In this document: positions 4,884 to 7,393 of the stretch, piece by piece
Layout: every line of letters starts with the position of its first letter
Position numbering within the stretch: the stretch's first letter is position 1
The notes under the pieces: model-generated
Told to the model about the DNA's origin: nothing
The model's input: only the letters and a program-made list of their open reading frames with translations
Databases searched by the model: none
Assembly (NCBI GenBank): GCA_023230175.1
Contig: JALNXV010000174.1
Coordinates: 1-7,393, forward strand
Reading direction: 5' to 3'
Origin: Candidatus Cloacimonadota bacterium
GTDB lineage: Bacteria > Cloacimonadota > Cloacimonadia > Cloacimonadales > WRIO01
DNA: 7,393 nucleotides
Program-made: the position numbers and the translations under genes

Positions 4884-7292
4884 ATGAAGAAATTGGTTCT
4901 AACAGTATTTTTTGTGGTTATTTGTTTTAATCTTTTAGCTCAGTCAAGAACAATTAAAGTAGGGTTAGATAATAATTATCCTCCTTATGAATACGTTGAT
5001 AAACATGGAGAAATAAAAGGTTTTAATGTTCACCTTCTTAAGGAAATTGAACCTTATACCCCATATAAATTTGAATTTTATGCTGATTCTTGGGCAAATA
5101 TTGTAAGACGATATAATGCAGGAGAGATAGATATTCTTAGCGGTATGTTTTTATCTGAAGAAAGAGCTAAAAATAACTATTTTAGTATCCCTCATAATCT
5201 TGTATCTTATGTAATTTTTTATCAAAAAGATAAACCACAAATTGATATTAGTAAGTTATCAGATAAAAAGCTTTTAGTACAAAAAGATGATATCATTAAT
5301 ATGTTTATGATAGAAAATTCTTATACTAATGTCATAGAAGTTCAAGATCCTGAAGAAGCTATTTTAAGACTTAGGTTTAACGAGTATGATGGAGCAGTTA
5401 TTTCTTTAGTTGCCGGTAATTATTTTATATCAAAACATCAGATTGATGATATTATTTTTAATCCCAAGGAGTTAATGAAATTAAGCTATTGCTTTGCAAG
5501 CAAATATAAAAACAAAGATATTATAGATGAAATCAATGAAAAGTTTTATTTTTTAATAACTTCAGGTAAGTATCATAAAATTCAAGAAAATTGGTTTAGT
5601 TTCAATAAAAAAATTAACAGTAATATCATTGGAATTATATTAGCTTTAATAATAATCTCAATTTTATTCTTGATTGTTTGGTGTTGTTTTGCATATAAAA
5701 AAGTAAAAAATAAAACTAAAGAATTAGAATCTGAAAAAAAAGAATCCAATAAATTAAAATCTACTCTTGATAAAAACATTGAAATTTATGAAAAATTAGT
5801 TACAGTTTTAAATGAAGGTATTTGGGAATGGGACCTTATTACTAAATTGACAAATTTTTCAAAAACTTATTGTAATATGTTAGGCTATAAACAAAATGAA
5901 CTTTCTCCTACATTTCAAACGTGGAAAGATTTATTACATCCGGATGACAGACAAATAGTTATAAAAAAAATATATGATTCATTATATTCCGGGGAAAAAA
6001 CATTTGAAATTTCTTTTAGACTTAGAAAAAAGGATAAATCATATATATGGGTACTAAGTAGAGGTATTGTAACAAAATATAATGAAAATAATGAGCCTGT
6101 ATATTTAATTGGTATTCATTCTGATATCTCTTCTCAAAGAAAACTCGAAGAACAGTTATATCAAACCCAAAAAATGGATGCTTTAGGTAAATTATCAGGT
6201 GTTATAGCTCACGATTTTAACAATTTAATTACCTCTATTCTTGGTAATACAGATTTAGCTATGAATAGATCTGAAGATAAAAGAGAAATAATGGACAGGC
6301 TTACAATAATTAGAGATGTTTGTTCAAAAGCTAAACAACTTACAAAAAAGATGTTGATGATGAGTAAAAGACAAGAGAATCATCCGACAAAAACTGACAT
6401 AGTCTCTTCTATTGAAGAAAATATCAGTATTATAAAAAGATTATTAGGTGAAGATATAATTATTGAATATAAAACCATAAAGGAACACTTTGAAGTTTAT
6501 ATAGATATTGAGTTGTTTGAACAAGCTTTTTTAAATATCTGTGTAAACGCAAAAGAAGCAATGCTTAAAGGTGGGAAATTAACAATCTCAATAGATAAAG
6601 TTTTTCTTGACTCCGCCTTTATAACATACCATTCTAATCTCTCTGCAGGTGATTACATCCAAATTACTTTTGAAGATACCGGGATAGGAATGAATTCAAA
6701 TACCCAAAAAAGAATATTCGAACCTTTCTTTTCTACAAAGCAAACAAGTTCAGGCTTAGGTCTTACGATTGTTTATAATATTATATCTCAGGCTAATGGT
6801 GAAGTTTCTGTCTATTCAGAACAAGGTATTGGTACAGTTTTTAAAGTATATCTGCCTTTATATGCTCAACAAGAAATACTCTCAGAAAATTCAGAATTTA
6901 ATACTCAATCAATTCAGACTTCAAAAGATAAGTTTGTAGTTATTATTGAAGATGATAGTGAGATTTTAAAAATGATTCAAGAAGTATTAGAAAAGGAAGG
7001 CTTTAGTGTTAAATCTTTCTTATCCGGGAATGCTTTTCTTAATTATATTTCAGCAAATTTTATCCCAATTTCTTTTATGTTAATAGATATTATCTTACCG
7101 GATATTAGAGGTTATAGGATTAAAGAATTACTACCGGAACAATATCTTGACGTTGCTGTGATTTATATGTCAGGTTATCCTAAAGATATGATTCTTAAAG
7201 AATTCAATAAGATAAGATATGAACATTTAATTTTAAAACCTTTCTCCTCTTCTGAATTATTAGAAAAAATAAAAAGCATTATTCATTATTAG
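4884..7292 (+). CDS. Hybrid sensor histidine kinase with periplasmic solute-binding (SBP_bac_3) sensor, PAS and receiver domains
   Basis: An 802-residue inner-membrane kinase, numbered from the ATG at 4884. Residues 1-19 are a signal peptide (MKKLVLTVFF..., likely cut after LLA). About 22-238 is a periplasmic family-3 solute-binding domain like that of amino-acid ABC receptors (VGLDNNYPPYEY near the start; SGMFLSEERA with ligand-type Arg95). A membrane helix (247-271) and a coiled coil (272-306) follow. A PAS domain covers about 306-418 (WEWDL, LGY, LLHPDD). The dimerisation/H-box has phospho-acceptor His443 in IAHDFNN. The ATPase domain shows the N box (Asn555 in NICVNAKEAM), G1 (EDTGIGM), F (IFEPFFSTK) and G2 (SSGLGL) boxes. 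The C-terminal receiver (about 683-802) has Asp690/Asp691, phospho-acceptor Asp735, Ser763 and Lys785. No output domain is fused, so phosphate should pass on to a separate protein, not identified here. Divergent from the EIIA operon; no ABC transporter nearby. Confidence 0.93.
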   Translation: MKKLVLTVFFVVICFNLLAQSRTIKVGLDNNYPPYEYVDKHGEIKGFNVHLLKEIEPYTPYKFEFYADSWANIVRRYNAGEIDILSGMFLSEERAKNNYFSIPHNLVSYVIFYQKDKPQIDISKLSDKKLLVQKDDIINMFMIENSYTNVIEVQDPEEAILRLRFNEYDGAVISLVAGNYFISKHQIDDIIFNPKELMKLSYCFASKYKNKDIIDEINEKFYFLITSGKYHKIQENWFSFNKKINSNIIGIILALIIISILFLIVWCCFAYKKVKNKTKELESEKKESNKLKSTLDKNIEIYEKLVTVLNEGIWEWDLITKLTNFSKTYCNMLGYKQNELSPTFQTWKDLLHPDDRQIVIKKIYDSLYSGEKTFEISFRLRKKDKSYIWVLSRGIVTKYNENNEPVYLIGIHSDISSQRKLEEQLYQTQKMDALGKLSGVIAHDFNNLITSILGNTDLAMNRSEDKREIMDRLTIIRDVCSKAKQLTKKMLMMSKRQENHPTKTDIVSSIEENISIIKRLLGEDIIIEYKTIKEHFEVYIDIELFEQAFLNICVNAKEAMLKGGKLTISIDKVFLDSAFITYHSNLSAGDYIQITFEDTGIGMNSNTQKRIFEPFFSTKQTSSGLGLTIVYNIISQANGEVSVYSEQGIGTVFKVYLPLYAQQEILSENSEFNTQSIQTSKDKFVVIIEDDSEILKMIQEVLEKEGFSVKSFLSGNAFLNYISANFIPISFMLIDIILPDIRGYRIKELLPEQYLDVAVIYMSGYPKDMILKEFNKIRYEHLILKPFSSSELLEKIKSIIHY

Positions 7293-7313
7293 TAGAAATT
7301 AATAAATAGTTTT

Positions 7314-7393
7314 GTTGTACGAGCATCTTTGCTTGTACTTTTGTTTTTTGTTGTACGAGCATCCTTGCTTGTACTTTTGTTTTTTGTTGTACG
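7314..7393. repeat. 36-bp tandem repeat built on a 22-bp imperfect palindrome (runs off the window)
   Basis: GTACGAGCA begins at 7317, 7353 and 7389, an exact 36-base period. Each unit is a palindrome (GTACGAGCA, a 4-base loop, TGCTTGTAC) followed by a T-rich 14-base linker. The two complete units differ by one base in the loop (TCTT at 7326-7329, TCCT at 7362-7365). The third unit is cut by the window end. No protein or mobile-element gene accompanies it. Confidence 0.9.
7317..7350 (+). terminator. Possible rho-independent terminator of the kinase gene
   Basis: A 9-bp stem (GTACGAGCA with TGCTTGTAC, one G-T pair) and 4-base loop, followed by a T-rich run broken by single Gs, 24 bases after the kinase stop. 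The geometry suits termination of plus-strand transcripts. The second unit would be a back-up terminator. The repeat may have another primary role. Confidence 0.45.

Noticed and set aside
7314..7393. CRISPR array
   Set aside because: The 36-base period resembles a CRISPR repeat length, but units follow head to tail with no unique spacers, and the linker itself is repeated.
7316..7393. Open reading frame through the repeats
   Set aside because: The period is a multiple of 3, so frames stay open on both strands, but there is no start with a ribosome binding site and the sequence is a hairpin repeat.

Overview
The DNA is AT-rich (about 30% GC by eye) and bacterial, with densely packed genes, clear GGAG/GGAGG ribosome binding sites and TAA/TAG/TGA stops. 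The proteins (Lon protease, CPA2-type antiporter, hybrid sensor kinase with a periplasmic solute-binding sensor and an LLAQ-type signal peptide) suggest a didermic, probably anaerobic, environmental bacterium. A candidate phylum of the Cloacimonadota/FCB type would fit, but nothing here proves the taxon. The left edge lies inside lon and the right edge inside a short tandem repeat. This looks like a contig or contig fragment, and both ends should be read with care.

Layout. 1-1784 (+): the C-terminal third of lon, a small DUF4911-like protein 3 bases later, and a response regulator with a four-cysteine C-terminal tail, probably one transcription unit. 1785-2289: intergenic, but it contains a 59-codon gene on the minus strand (1891-2070) for a one-pass membrane protein, with its own promoter and ribosome binding site. 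2290-2700 (+): a hotdog-fold thioesterase behind a near-consensus sigma70 promoter. 2763-4751 (-): a three-gene operon, read right to left: a PTS fructose-type EIIA protein, a CPA2-family cation/proton antiporter and a PII-like small protein. 4884-7292 (+), divergent from that operon: an 802-residue hybrid histidine kinase. 7314-7393: tandem 36-bp units, each built on a 22-bp imperfect palindrome.

How the genes may work together. The strongest biological story is the minus-strand operon. An EIIA with no sugar permease and a PII-like protein flank an antiporter that lacks any fused cytosolic regulatory domain. This suggests control in trans of ion flux by phosphotransfer state and by a small-molecule signal (inference). 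The adjacent hybrid kinase senses a small solute, probably an amino-acid-like compound, and ends in a receiver domain. The separate response regulator near lon has no visible output domain except the cysteine tail. No phage, transposon, CRISPR, tRNA or rRNA was seen. A whole-window observation is the high count of the tetranucleotide CCGG (24, all in genes).
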